64,000 nt of DNA from contig CAMZMU010000081.1 in NCBI GenBank assembly GCA_947311845.1, forward strand, positions 1,642,646 to 1,706,645, read 5' to 3'. The notes under the pieces were generated by a model, which saw only the letters and a list, made by a program, of their open reading frames with translations, made no database searches and was not told the origin of the DNA. This document shows, piece after piece, positions 35,056 to 46,560 of this stretch. Origin of the DNA: Poa pratensis (lineage: Eukaryota > Streptophyta > Magnoliopsida > Poales > Poaceae). Position 1 is the first letter of the stretch, and each line of letters starts with the position of its first letter. The position numbers were made by a program, and so were the translations under genes.

Positions 35056-35589
35056 ATGTCTCCCATTTATGATGATGAATATGATATTTTCAGTCCACCC
35101 ACTATTGAGGATATAGTTTATGTTGATTATGATATGCCTCCTATATATGATGTTTACAATGATGATTATGATGTTTTCAGTCCATCTACTATTGAGGATA
35201 AAATTCACTATGATTATTCTATGCCTCCAATTTATGATGATTACAATGATGGATGTGCTAGTTTTACTCCCACTATTACTAATGAAATTGATTATACTTG
35301 TGTGGAGAGTAATAGTACTGTTATGCTTATGGATCATGATAATAATGCTTTATGTGATAGCTATATTGTTGATTTTATTCATGATGCCGCTGAAAATTAT
35401 TTTGAGAGAGGAAAGTATGGTTATAGAAATCTTCACGTTACTAAATTTATCCTCTTTATGATGAAGGTTTTGGCCTTTCTCTTGATTTGCTTTTATTTGT
35501 TGGGTACTTTAAAACCTACTGGTCCTTATGAGAGAGGGAGACACGGTTTCATATATCTCAATAATATTAAGTCTCCTCTTTTTTGTTGA
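35056..35589 (+). CDS. Acidic Asp/Tyr repeat protein with a C-terminal membrane segment, unknown function
   Basis: The first ATG is at 35056 (the frame is open from 35023); the product is about 177 residues. The N-terminal half has three copies of a repeat of about 35 residues: PPIYDDYNDDYDVFSP-like, followed by TIEDKIHYDYSM. The middle is SNSTVMLMDHDNNALCDSY. The C-terminal part has a strong hydrophobic run, KFILFMMKVLAFLLICFYLL, which predicts one membrane helix, then a basic tail. It is the only ORF of the element, starts about 115 bases past the primer site and is intact. I do not recognise a family; it is neither gag nor protease. Two purine motifs AAGCTTGGGGAGGTTC lie just upstream (34982 and 35020). 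Confidence 0.6.
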   Translation: MSPIYDDEYDIFSPPTIEDIVYVDYDMPPIYDVYNDDYDVFSPSTIEDKIHYDYSMPPIYDDYNDGCASFTPTITNEIDYTCVESNSTVMLMDHDNNALCDSYIVDFIHDAAENYFERGKYGYRNLHVTKFILFMMKVLAFLLICFYLLGTLKPTGPYERGRHGFIYLNNIKSPLFC

Positions 35590-36690
35590 AATTTTTGAAG
35601 TTGCACTTGCTTTGCCTTCCTATGCTAGTCACTTTGTGCTTTATTGATTTATTTTCTTACAAGATCCCAATGCATAGGAAGTGGGTTAGACTTAAATGTG
35701 TTTGATATTTGCTTCTTGATGCTCTTTTATATTCAACTCTTATTCCTATGGGAGCATCATTAAAACTATCAAGCCTAGCTATATGGCTATAAAGAAAGCG
35801 CTTTGCGGGAGGCAACCCGGTTATTTTTGTGTGTGATTTTTTTTGTGTCCTCTTGCTGTAACAAGAGATTTTGTGTCTAGTTAGTTTCTGGAGTTTTTAA
35901 TAAAGTGCCAAGTTTTACCCATTTTGGTCTTGAAAAGTTGCTTATAGCGTTCGGAGATTTTATTCCTGCACGAGTCAGTGCACGGTATGATTTTTAATTC
36001 TTATTCTGTAACTCCGAATGAGCTCATATTTGAACTGTAGTTGCAACTTTTCATCCTCTGTATGCATGAATTTTTTCGGAATTTTTCGAGAAAGTTTGGT
36101 AGGGTAGAAAAATACGTTTTGCTGCTGCTGTTTTTCTGGACAGATTCTGTCCCATTTTGTTTGATGCATGCTTAAGTTGAATCTTTTTGATCCAATTGAG
36201 TTTATGAGTAGGCATACAACATTATATACTTTCTGGACATTCATATGAATTTTTGTTCAAGGATTATATGCAGCAAGGAACCTATTTGTTTATCACTATT
36301 AATGCACCCCACAGAAAAGAGATGGGAGAAACGGTGTTTTGAAGTTTTTTCACAGGGATTGGAGGAGATGCACCAAGAGCTATCCAAGGATGGTGAAGAC
36401 CATAAGCTTGGGGATGTGAAGACAACCCCGCTGGACCTACACACTCTCGGTTTGCACACGTCCAACTTCTGTTTTTCGATCGAAACACTTTATCGCATAA
36501 ACTTGGAGCGTCGTTTTTGTTTTTGTTTGAGTCTTGAGAGACCACCACACTATCAATTATATATGAGAGAGCTACTGGAAATATGGGTTGAAATATGTTG
36601 GATGCTTTTATAAGATTGGGAAAAGGGATGTTTGAGTTGATTTTTAATGATACATATAGTTGCATGATTCATGAGATTGTTTATGAGTAA
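35590..36690 (+). other. Non-coding internal DNA of the short-coding element
   Basis: No protein-like ORF was recognised (36245-36613 has no domain). The sequence resumes at 38206 after the Helitron. Confidence 0.5.
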
Positions 36691-38205
36691 TCTATACCTA
36701 ATAATAAAGGAGCTAAGGTTTCTTGTGGTACGTCATTTTTTGTTCCGATTTTACCCTCCCACCAAATCACATATTTACCCACCACTGCCACCCATAAGTT
36801 AAAAAACGGTTCGTTTTTTTCAGTGTCATTATTTTTCCCGTGCGCTGCTCGTCCGGCCAAGTCCATCTGTCATTATTTTTCCCGTGCGCTGCTCACGTGC
36901 TTGATTTCTGTCCGGCCCAGCCCATCAATCTTGCTCGCTCAAAACAAGCCCAGCTCCAAGTCAACTACTACAACACGATGTCACGATCCCCTTTCCTTTC
37001 ATAAAAAAAAAACACGATCCCCTCCTACTCCAGCACGAACTCATGCTGCGCTCTGCTCCGACCCCAACTCCAGCAGGTTCTCCTCCCCTTTACTCTGAGC
37101 TCCGACCCCTCTACCGTGAGAGGAGATCAAAACGGATCTTTCCTCCCACTCATATAACCATGAACGAACCAGGGGCAGGACGCTTCCTCTCTCTTTATCA
37201 AATCGATTAGATTGAACGTATCCGTCCCCGTCAAGTGCCTCGTGGAGCAGTTCACGGAAGAGAACCCGATCAATCGGGACGACGGCGTGTTCTGGAAGAT
37301 AGACCATCCTGTTGTTGCTCTCCAGGAGGGTCACCGGCGCCGGGATCATCGAGCCGCTGTGGAGCGCAAGGTACATGAGAGACTACTGAATCAACCTCAA
37401 GTTCCGAGGGCGCCAGCATCGCCGAGATGTTCTTGCCAAGGGCCTCGGCGACAAATTGCAGGTCTTCTCCAGCGACTTTATCGACGGCGACTTCGTCTAG
37501 ACCAGTGCGGGCGTCGATAGCGCTGTTTGAGATCGATGGTGATTGGCGTGTTGCGCGAGCCGGCGAGCTGTCGTAGCCTCGTAGGTGCTTTAGTATTGTG
37601 CTGGTGCTGCTCCACGTCTAGACCATCGTTAGCACCTGTTTCCGCGACATGCAGCAGGCCGGCACCAACGGGAAGCTCATGTAGTGATTTGTTGGAAATA
37701 AGCAGGGACGTGCAGTGCGAATGTCCGATTACTGTAGAAATGAGAAGTCCTAATCTTACTGTATTTGGTTAGCTACACAAAAGGTGCTATATATGCATGT
37801 GCATTGTCCTAATTTTAGGCTAACTTGGCAATACGTGTGTAACTCGGCGGACTGAAGCTTATGTTTGATGTAAAATCTAATCAATTTCTTCTTTTTAATC
37901 GATGATAGGTTCATCCAGTATGGAAAATTCTCAGGCTAGCAATTTGGGACCCAATCTCCAACATAGATGTCAAGGAGGAAAGAAGAAACAAAGATAGAAA
38001 TCGGTATGCACGGATGACCATATATATTTTTTACCCGTTGAGTTATTTCATGGTTGGTAACTTATGATAATCTGGGTTAAAAAACAAATGATTTTCTATA
38101 CGGGTCAATCACCTTTTGGGTAAAATTTAGGTTGTGCAAACGTTTTTTTAACCAAATGTTCTTTATTTTTCATTCCCGTAGCAGCGCACGGGCATGGTTT
38201 GCTAG
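36691..38205 (+). mobile_element. Non-autonomous Helitron carrying gene fragments
   Basis: The 5' end TCTATACCTAATAATAAAGG follows an A. The 3' end has the hairpin CCCGT-AGCAGCGC-ACGGG (38175-38192), then CATGGTTTG and CTAG (38202-38205) before a T. This is the canonical plant Helitron layout: insertion between A and T, no target duplication, TC start and CTRR end with a nearby hairpin. It is 1515 bp with no Rep/helicase. The interior 36900-37700 is GC-rich and gene-like (for example GIIEPLWSARYMRDYWINL and LAKGLGDKLQVFSSDFIDGD on the plus strand near 37340-37500), probably a captured host gene fragment that I could not identify. Confidence 0.85.
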
Positions 38206-39622
38206 TAGTTTGCAAATCCTTTTTGAAGAGCTATAACTTATTCATGTTTTGGTGCTGATTGTTATTTTACTTGGTTTAACATGGATTAGTTAGTTCTATG
38301 GACACTCATGCATGCATCTAGATGGTCAACTTTCTCCCTCTTGCTAGCCCAAAAATTCCAACAAATAAAAACTTGTTTCCAACGCCTTCAACCAAAGTTT
38401 TTCCAGTGAGTCCACCATATCTACCTATTAGCTTTATGCTATTCCGAGGTTGTTTATCATGTTATTTTGTATTATCTATACATCTGAATTAAAATGCTTA
38501 TGTTGTTGATTGTTGTGGGAAAAGTTGGTTATATAGCTCTCACGAACTTGATGCACACTTTACTTTTATTGCATAAATAAAACATGACCCATTGTGATTA
38601 AAATTATGATGTTATGAGCTTGACAAATGTCTTTGGTTGGAAGTTAGCCCATATGTGCTGTCACATGGCAAGCTTTCAACACGCTCTTCATCTCATTTAG
38701 TTGATATCATGTGCTTTTGTCTATGGATGCTTATCATCTTGAAATAAATGTGGAAATAGAGTGAGTTTAAATGAGTTTGTGTAAATGGTTAGAGAGACGC
38801 CTGGGCGCTAATCTAAGCCATGCATCATTCATGGTGGAAATTTACTTACATGCTATGGTGAACCGTCTGTGATACACCTTACAATAAAAAGCTATCCAAT
38901 GGTAAATAAAAAAGGTGTTGAGATTGTTCATTATGTTTGTTTGTCTTGTCATTTTGATATGGGCTTGTTTCATATCCTGGGACAAGAGGTACCCCAGTTG
39001 ACGCTCTTGATGATACTATTTTACTTACAATGATATTTAAATTGAACTTGCTTTGTTTCCCGAGTTGAGTAACACATGGAGTAGGTACTCGTATTCAAGG
39101 GGCATGAGACTTTCAACCTTTACTTTGTCAAGCACATTACTCATATTTGCTTTCACTTTAAATTTAATCATTCAAGATGCTATGATAGGGGCAATAAGAG
39201 CTTGACACCAAGGATTACCATATTACAATCATTAACTTAAGTAGAGAAGTTCAGAAGTTAGATGAAACTTATTCATGTTTTACCTCTACTCATATATACA
39301 TCTTTCCAAAGTGTCCACCTATCATATTCAGATTTTCATCATCACTCTATGACCAATGTAGGATGTCCATACTTATCATTATGAATACATGTGGTCCATA
39401 CTACTTGCTACCATGTTACACTTTGTGAACTATCAATGAACATCCTTGTCTTGAATACTTGATATCACTTCATAAACTATTTGCATATTGCTACTCCTTT
39501 GAAGAATGAATCATTTGACTATATGTAGCAATAGTAATCATCTTTGATATTCATTGTTAAGTATTAAATTGCAAAGTCCATGTTAGTTTTATCATCTTCA
39601 TACTCGAGGACGAGCATGGATT
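38206..39622 (+). other. Non-coding 3' internal DNA of the short-coding element
   Basis: This 1.4 kb AT-rich sequence has no ORF of interest. It ends ACTCGAGGACGAGCATGG and the purine tract next to the 3' LTR, a common ending for Triticeae gypsy elements. Confidence 0.55.
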
Positions 39623-39636
39623 AAGCTTGGGGATGT

Positions 39637-41094
39637 TGATGCATGTAAAATGCATACATGAACTTTGCACTTTAATTGCTTATATTCCAATCATATTTGC
39701 ATCATATAAGGGTTATACCAATGTTTTATAATGATTTTGGGAATACTTCATAGTTTTCCCATTTATTTGGAATTAACCCTGTTTTTCCAGAAAACGTCTT
39801 TTTTAGTGTTTCAGACTTTCCGGGAGCTTCGGGACTCCAAAAAGGGCAAGGTCAAAGAGCACGGTTCAGAATTTTCGAGACGAATGCAATGGGCTTAAAT
39901 TGAAGACCAGAAGCCCAACAGGCTGGAAATGGGAGGGTCCCACGCGGCCTAAAGTACATGGCCGCGTGGGCCCAGCTCGTTTCCACCTCGGAGCTCCGTG
40001 GCCGTCGATCTTTCGTCCACCGCCTTCGTCTTGACCTAAAAACGCCTATAAAAAAGGTCCCATGACGTTTCGCGAAAGGAGGCGGCGGAGAAACACAAAA
40101 CCACGAAACAGGAGACAGAAGGTTGCCGCCGGAGAAGATCGGAGGGGGGAAACGCCGCCGGAATCGCCTCCGGAGGGCTCCACCCCCCTCCGGCGTGTTC
40201 ATCATCAACATCTTCATCGCCGTTGCTGCCTCCCATGATGAGGAGGGAGTAGTTCTTCATCGGGGCTGAGGGCTCTACCGGTAGCTATGTGGTTCATCTC
40301 TCTCTCCCATGATGTGATCTTTATGTGATCATGAGCTTTGTAATCTAATTGAATTCATGGATGTTTCTCCTTCATTGTTTGTGCTACTCAAGTGGTTTTA
40401 TTAATGTAATTTCCGGAGTCACCTTTGTCCCATGGTGTGAAGTTGAAAGTGTGCGCACCGTGTGTGACTCTTAGGCTAAAGGTTACAGAAATACTTACCA
40501 TGAGTTATTCTTTGTGTTGGATGTCACTATAAAATTGTGGTGTTTGTTTAGTACTATTTTGGGGCGCTCATAGTGACCTTGGGGTTCCCTAGATGTGGAA
40601 GACAGACTTTAAGGTGTGCTTTTGTAGCCCTACACGATGGTCTTGGTGTTCTATGATATTGTGGTGTTTGTTCACTCAGACTTTAAGGTGTGCTCTTGTA
40701 GCCCTACGCAGTAGATTGGTATTTCTATCCAACGGGAGAATAGTTCAGAGTAGCAAAGTGAAGAGGAAATATCTATGTATTCAATTGTTGGGAGTGTCCA
40801 CTAGTGAAAGTATGATCCCTAGGCCTTATGTCCAAGCATCCTAGAAAGCCTTTGTCTTGTCCTCTTGCATTGAAGAGGATTGGGACACTTCCACACTCTT
40901 GCCTTGTTACATCAAACTTCCATCCATTAAATCAACCACCTTGTTCCTTAAACTTGTTTAGTGCATAATCAACTAAAACTTGTGACACTTTAGTTGTAGG
41001 GAATAGATAACTTTTCCTTCTTGCTCCTGCGGATCGATACCTTACTTCCACATTGAGAGGTGCTACAGTGATCTCTTGCTCTTGGGGGTTATCA
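39637..41094 (+). repeat. 3' LTR of the short-coding element
   Basis: It is 1458 bp, near-identical to 33458-34914, with CTATAAAAAA at the corresponding place. Copia gag resumes after the ACATC duplication. Confidence 0.92.
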
Positions 41095-42806
41095 ACATCA
41101 AGAAGGTCTTCGGTGACACCAAGTTGGCTCAAGAGAGCCTCAACATGCTTCTTAGCTTCACCTTGCAAGTTAGCCACAAAAATAACGAAGGCACCAAGTT
41201 CATTCTTAATCACAAGACTAGTGTTATCATCCATTTCATGCATAGTCTTGGGAGTAGAAGATGATACCTCGGTGATGTGAGCCATGAGGCAACGAGCGGT
41301 CTTGATGGAGATGTTCTCATTGGGGGATTCGAAGAGAGAAGGAGATGGAGTTGATACGATGGCTAATGCGGCCACCTCACTAGTGGATTCTTCTTCTTCG
41401 GAATCATTGGAGGGATACTCTTCTTGAGTCATCAACACAATCATTGGTGCTTTCTTGAAGTATGGCTTCTTCTTGACAAAAGGCTTCTTTTGAATCATGT
41501 TTGATTGACCCTTGGGGACGATCCTTCCACCGTGTTGCTCTCTATTCTCATAAGGACAATCTTTGATGAAGTGATGCTTGTCATGACAATTGTAACAAGT
41601 CTTTGTCCTTATAGCAAACTCCTTCTTCCCACTTGGATTGTTCTTTAGATCAACTTGAGCCTTTGCCTTGGCCGGGTCACGCCAAAAGGTTCTTGTGGCA
41701 AGAGCCACATGGCCATGGTAGGCTTGTTCGAGATCATCGGGAAGAATGTTGCTTGGGCAAGCTTCAACTTCCACACTATCATCTAGGCTCACAACCTTGG
41801 CCTTCAAAGCAAGAGAGGCGCCTTGTTTCATCCCCATGGCCCTAGCACGATTGTCTAGAGAATTTTTGGTGGCAACCTTGGAAGCTTGCATCTCTTGCAT
41901 AACTTCATTAGAGGACATGTCAAGGTAGTTGTGTCTTCCTTGTATGGCCTTCAAGTCAACGGGCTCGAAGGGCATGAGAGCATTCACATACTTCCTTTTG
42001 ACCCAAGCATCATCCGCATACTTTGCCCCAACATTATAAAAGGCTTGGGCGAGGGTCTTGAGTCTTCCATACATTTCTTCATGAGTTTCACTCTCAAGCA
42101 TGTAGAAGCCTTCGGCTTCATTGTTCAAAGCATCAAATCTATTCCTCTTCATGCTTTCATTTCCAAGGAATGCCTCGGTGAGACAATCCCAAGCTTCTTT
42201 GGCGGTGGTGAGATGTTGAATGTGATGAATATCCTTTTCACCAACGACAAGTTCAAGCATGTGTAGAGCGGTGACATTGAGTTGAGCATCAACCACCTCT
42301 CTCCTTTTCAAGTTGTTTGGATCCACGGCCTTGAATCCCACTTGCATGATCCTCCAAAGCTCGATAGAGGCACTGTTGACATGAGATCTCATTGAGTGTT
42401 GCCAACTAGTAAAAGCTAAAGCATTAAGCTTAGGTGGTGGACCTAAAGGGTTTATGCGAGGATGGGGGATAGGTGGGTCGGGAGAGTACAAGAGGGGAAC
42501 CTCATGGTACCCGGGCTTCCCACCTTCAGGAATGGTGCTAGACGCGGAGGGTTTCTTAAGATCAGTGTTTTCAACCCCTTTCTTTTTCTCTTTTTCCTCC
42601 TCGATATCACCATCATTGGAGTTAGCGGAGTCCTCTAGTGGGATGGTCTCCGTAGGAACCTTGCCACTTGTGAGTTGCATGAGCAAGTCACGCATCTCAG
42701 CAAATTGGGTATCCATGGACGATTTCAAAGATGTCTCCATCAATTTGAGATCGGCCATGGATGCCGGAGTGGCTTGGTCATCCGCGGGATCACCCTCACC
42801 GGTCAT
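41095..42806 (-). pseudogene. Copia gag
   Basis: ATG at 42806 begins MTGEGDPADDQATPASMADL, followed by a charged linker. The copia gag core (UBN2/retrotran_gag type) shows FTSWQHSMRSHVNSASIELW, HHIQHLTTAKEAWDCLTEAF and ETHEEMYGRLKTLAQAFYNV. A zinc knuckle reads CYNCHDKHHFIKDC (about 41560-41600), followed by a basic patch PFVKKKPYFKK. An acidic Ser-rich tail reaches LLDVD, where the ACATC duplication and the LTR start; residues beyond come from the LTR. About 570 codons are free of stops. The capsid packages the element RNA. Confidence 0.9.
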
Positions 42807-42843
42807 ACTTCTCTTAGGCGGTTACGCCCAACAAGAGAGCCAA

Positions 42844-42856
42844 GGCTCTGATACCA
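42844..42856 (-). other. Primer binding site of the copia element
   Basis: The minus strand reads TGGTATCAGAGCC, complementary to the 3' end of plant initiator methionine tRNA, two bases from the LTR edge. Confidence 0.88.
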
Positions 42857-42858
42857 AT

Positions 42859-44034
42859 TGAAAGGATCGTATGACACCTACAGGGGGGGGGTGAATAGGT
42901 GCTACTTCAAATTTTAGTACTTTTTCAATTTAGGCTTGATACATAAGGTAAATTCTCTAGATATGCAACTAGGGTGAATTTACCTATATGACAAGCTAGC
43001 AACTAAACAAGATACACGAAGTAAAGACGGTAAACAAGGATAGAGGTAACCGAAGTGAGAGCACGCGGAGACACGGATGTATTCCCGAGTTCCTCCTTTT
43101 TAGGGGAGTACGTCTCGTTGGAGAGGTGTGAGCTACCACAAATGTCACAACTCAACAGCCACAAAGGCTTCACCTTCTTCTCCGATGAACCGCACCACAA
43201 AGGTTTGGTTCACCTTCAACTATCGGAAACCTTCAAGGCAGAGTCCGGAGCCTTTACAACAACGATCCGGGGCACAACCCACAAAGGATTGGGGGCTCCC
43301 GAACAGCTACAATCTCTCACAAAGACAATCAAGTAAGTACAACAATGAGCTAGGTTTTCCCAAAGGAAATCCTAGCAAAGGGTCCCTCAAGTGAATGAGG
43401 GGGAAATGTAAATCCGCTTGGTGAAGATGTAGATCCGGGCCTTCTCCTTCAATCCTCCAAAGATCAACGAGTTTGAGTGGAGGGATTGGGAGATCTAGAT
43501 GTTTCTTGAGCTTAATGGTGTCTTCAAGTTTGGGCGAGCTAGCTGTCCCAAGGTAGGTGGAGGAGCATTTATAGCTCCTCCCAAAAAGGTGACCGTTGAA
43601 GAAAACTGGGAGGCCAGCCTGGGAGCCGGCCTGGCCGGCCTCACGTCCTGCCTCAATGCACCCAGGGAAGCCGGTCTGGGAGCTGGCCTGGCCGGCCTGG
43701 GGGCCGGCCACCCTGCCGAGCCAGCCGGCCTGGAGCCCGACCTCGCCGGCCTGGGGGCCGGTTACCTTGCCGAGCCAGCCGGCCTGTAGCCCGGCCTGGC
43801 CGGCCAGGGGGCTGGCAGCCCAGCCGAGCCAGACGGCCTGCAGCCCGGCCTGGCCGGCCTGGGGGCTGGCTTCCCAGGGTTTTCAACACCACGGCGCTTT
43901 CGGACAATTTCTTTCTTCTTTTTGTATTCTTTTGAATCTTAATATTTCCTGAAAGCACTTAGCATCATATTAAAATATCACCAGTGTTGTTATCTAACAC
44001 ACAAAACTCATAGGGGTAAATAAATATCCTTTCA
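42859..44034 (-). repeat. 5' LTR of the copia element
   Basis: The inverted ends are TGAAAGGAT and ATCCTTTCA, 1176 bp. On the minus strand a TATA box (GCTATAAATGC) lies near 43567-43574. Upstream of it, in U3, is a GGCCGGCC-rich tandem array (43610-43880, units of about 60 bases). The expected 5-bp duplication on this side is AGTCT (44035-44039). Confidence 0.88.
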
Positions 44035-44402
44035 AGTCTCCCCTAGCGTTTTTAGGTCATCGTGAAGATATATGCCGAAGGGGAGCGCCAAAGGTGGACC
44101 AGGGGGAGGAGGCGGGCCAACGGCGCGGCCGCCTGCTGGCCTCTGGCCCATCTTCTGGCTCCTGGCTTTATTTTGTGAGGAAATATTTCCTGAATTTTCT
44201 CGTAATTTTTGGAGTTCCCGAAGTATGGTATCCTGACGATGCTTTTTCTAGCTGAATCCTGACTCCGGTAGATAAATCCCGGGGAATTGTAAAACATGCA
44301 AAATATGATAAAATAACATAAGTATTGCACTCTAATATGAAATATATCACTGAATAACAGTAAATTATGATGTGAAATAGTGATGAAAAATGGACGTATC
44401 AG
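44035..44402 (-). repeat. Fragment of an older gypsy-type LTR, target of the copia
   Basis: On the minus strand it starts TGATACGTCCATTTTTCATC, a common Triticeae gypsy LTR terminus, and runs to the copia boundary. The rest should lie beyond the other copia end, outside the window. GTTAG (44403-44407) is the likely host duplication. Confidence 0.7.
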
Positions 44403-45728
44403 TTAGCCGCCACGACGAGCTTGGTGTCTTCCGCGAACCGAACGCCTCGACCCCGGTCGCTAGCTCTCTTCGGCGACGCCGCCGTGCGTGTTCCTGGCCG
44501 AGCTCACACCGTTTTGGCTTGGCGGTTCGCGGGACGCGCCGCCAGAGGTGTCGAACGTCTCGGTGTTGCCTACCCTTGACCTCAACGCTATACATGTGGC
44601 CGGTGACTCGCCGGTCGTGCATAGCAAGGCCTTGTGGGTCATCCTCTCTGGCAACATACCCCATTGCCGTAACTTGTTTGTTGAAATTACGGGGGGGGGG
44701 GGGGAGGCGACCTGGTATGATTTCTTTCATTCCCTCCATTTATTTTATCCTTGAAATCGGGGGGGGGGGTGAAATGTACAATTATGTGTAGGCCTGTTAT
44801 GATGAGACTGATCGCGTGATGAGAGACATGATCAATGAGGGCCATCTGTTTGGTCAAGAAGAGAATAAAAATGACTAAAAAATGATCGGATCTCTATTGA
44901 GTAAGAGCCATTGTTCGGAGAAGAACTCACCCAACAGGTAGGAACACAAAAACGGAAAAAGCGAGAGAACTGGATCACACACGGAGAAAGAGGACAAGGT
45001 GCTTTGCGTGGCTTGGATGGAAATTGGACAAGATCCAATTTGTGGAAATTGAACCAGGTCAATTTCATTTTGTTTGGATTATTTTCATTCATATGTGCAA
45101 TTTGTGTGAAATATAAAAAACATGAATAGGGGGGGGGGGGGGGGACCGTTGGGGTGCACTGCCCACTCCAAACGATTGAGGGGCGGGCATGGGACTGCCT
45201 GTCCACGGGGCTCCCCAAACGGATCAAAACGGACACTTTTCGTGTCCAATTTGGGTTGTTTTGTTGGATATGCCTTAATATGTCAATTCCACCTCCCAAA
45301 GAGGTAAGATGAAATTTAATCTTTACTTATTGCGAGCTTCGCACCACACCTTCACTTGTGAAAAGTGACAATCTTGCTAAAAATCTTTTTATAAGGTACA
45401 TGAAGGGATAATTTACATGATTTGAAGATATTTGATATTAAGGTTCAAATGCATGGTTGAAGATAAATAAAAATTTACACCTTGATAGATTTAATAGCTA
45501 CATTTTTCTGTGAAATGGGAATGAAGCCATGACCTCTGCATCAAAATCCACACAACCTCTTTTCATTGATAAGTTTAGAAAAATACAAAGTAAACAACCT
45601 CGAGGCCATATGCCTCGCCACAATAATACCTCTTGACTACCGCTAACCCTATGATAGAGGACAAAAATAAAGAGACAATACACAACTTTTAGACAAAGCC
45701 TTCAAGCGAAAAGCTGCACGTGCGTAGA
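44403..45728. other. Unassigned repetitive DNA with G tracts
   Basis: Long G runs occur at about 44691, 44761 and 45129. The block 45140-45300 (GTTGGGGTGCACTGCCC, GGATCAAAACGGACAC) is related to 46880-46990. A GC-rich ORF (44488-44754) has no recognisable domain. AT-rich DNA at 45300-45720 shows nothing. Confidence 0.35.
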
Positions 45729-46560
45729 CACTAGAAGGAAACTCATTATACCTGGCAGGTAATTACCGGCGGGTCACGCCAAAATCCACGCCGGTGGTAT
45801 TTTGGCACCAGATTGCAGAGCTTATCACCGGCGTGGGAAAATGCCCCCGCTAGCGATAATTTTGTACCACTGGCGTGTCATACTCCGTGCCATGCCGATG
45901 ATAAGTGGGCTCGGAGGACCTGACGCGGCGAAAGATACTACTAGCATGGGATGCACACGACACGCCGGTAATGTTGTCGTTGTTAGTGGCGTGGGGATAT
46001 AAGACACGTCGGTAGTAAGTTTCGACCCCGAGGAGGAAGTGTACGCCGTCAGGGTCGCGGGGGTCACCGCGCCTACGCCAGCCGGGGCGATAGAGGCAGC
46101 CTACGGCGACGTCTTCGACCCATAGGACAGGTCTCTCATGGCAGCGGTGCGGGTGGCCCATGAGGAACTGAACGCCCAGAGGGCGGCCAGAGCCGCCTCT
46201 TTCGCGCACCACCGTTCGCAGGAGAAGGCCGAAACGGAGCAAGCCGCCCGCGCAACAATGACCGGGGCACGCGCTCTGTGTCGCAAACGTGCGCGCGATG
46301 CTGTGGCAGCCGAAGCCAACAACTCCGATTGATGCCATACCTCCGCCGGCGGCACCGCCTATGTGCGGCCAATTTATTTAGAATGCCGGCGCCACTACGT
46401 ATTTCGTATCAACATATGGAGACGGGGTTGCCACCGCACGTTCCTCAAGGCCGCAATCCCTCCTCCGTCTTCTCCACCCCCACCAGAAGCATACAAGCTC
46501 GTCGGCCGAATATTATGTGTAGTTTAATGTCTCATTAGTAAGTCTAGTACTAGGATTTAA
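45729..46560 (+). mobile_element. Probable CACTA terminus with subterminal repeats and a small ORF
   Basis: CACTAGAAGGAAA at 45729 is followed by irregular CCGGCG(T/G) and GGCGTG words on both strands (45767-46012), the usual subterminal pattern. A small Ala/Arg-rich ORF follows (46138-46332, MAAVRVAHEELNAQRAARAA) without known function. No matching right end was found, so the boundary is uncertain. Confidence 0.4.

Larger units (their letters stand above)
33458..41094 (+). mobile_element. Short-coding (non-autonomous) LTR retrotransposon with one acidic protein ORF
   Basis: The LTRs 33458-34914 and 39637-41094 are about 99% identical by eye (roughly ten substitutions and one indel). Both run TGATGCATGTAAAATG to GGGGGTTATCA. 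The direct duplication ACATC lies at 33453-33457 and 41095-41099. A primer site (34925-34942) and a purine tract before the 3' LTR (AAGCTTGGGGATGT, 39623-39636) complete the structure. The internal part has no gag, protease, RT or integrase, only the ORF at 35056-35589 and a Helitron, so it must borrow enzymes, probably from a gypsy element with the same primer site. Confidence 0.92.
4750..44034 (-). mobile_element. Ty1/copia retrotransposon (SIRE/Maximus-like), split by three nested insertions
   Basis: The order on the minus strand is: 5' LTR 44034-42859, primer site, gag, spacer, protease, integrase, RT, RNase H, a third small ORF. Protease and integrase before RT is the copia order. The coding sequence is interrupted at 41094/33458 and at 31539/8209 by elements with 5-bp target duplications, and at 4749 by a CACTA end. 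The protein reading resumes across the first two junctions. The 3' LTR is not in the window and should lie left of the CACTA. An in-frame stop, frameshifts and the insertions show it is dead. The SIRE/Maximus assignment rests on the long coiled spacer after gag and the extra ORF after pol; it is an inference. Confidence 0.85.

Noticed and set aside
44488..44754. GC-rich ORF MFLAELTPFWLGG...
   Set aside because: It runs into a poly-G tract and has no recognised family; it could be a scrap of a captured gene but I cannot support a call.
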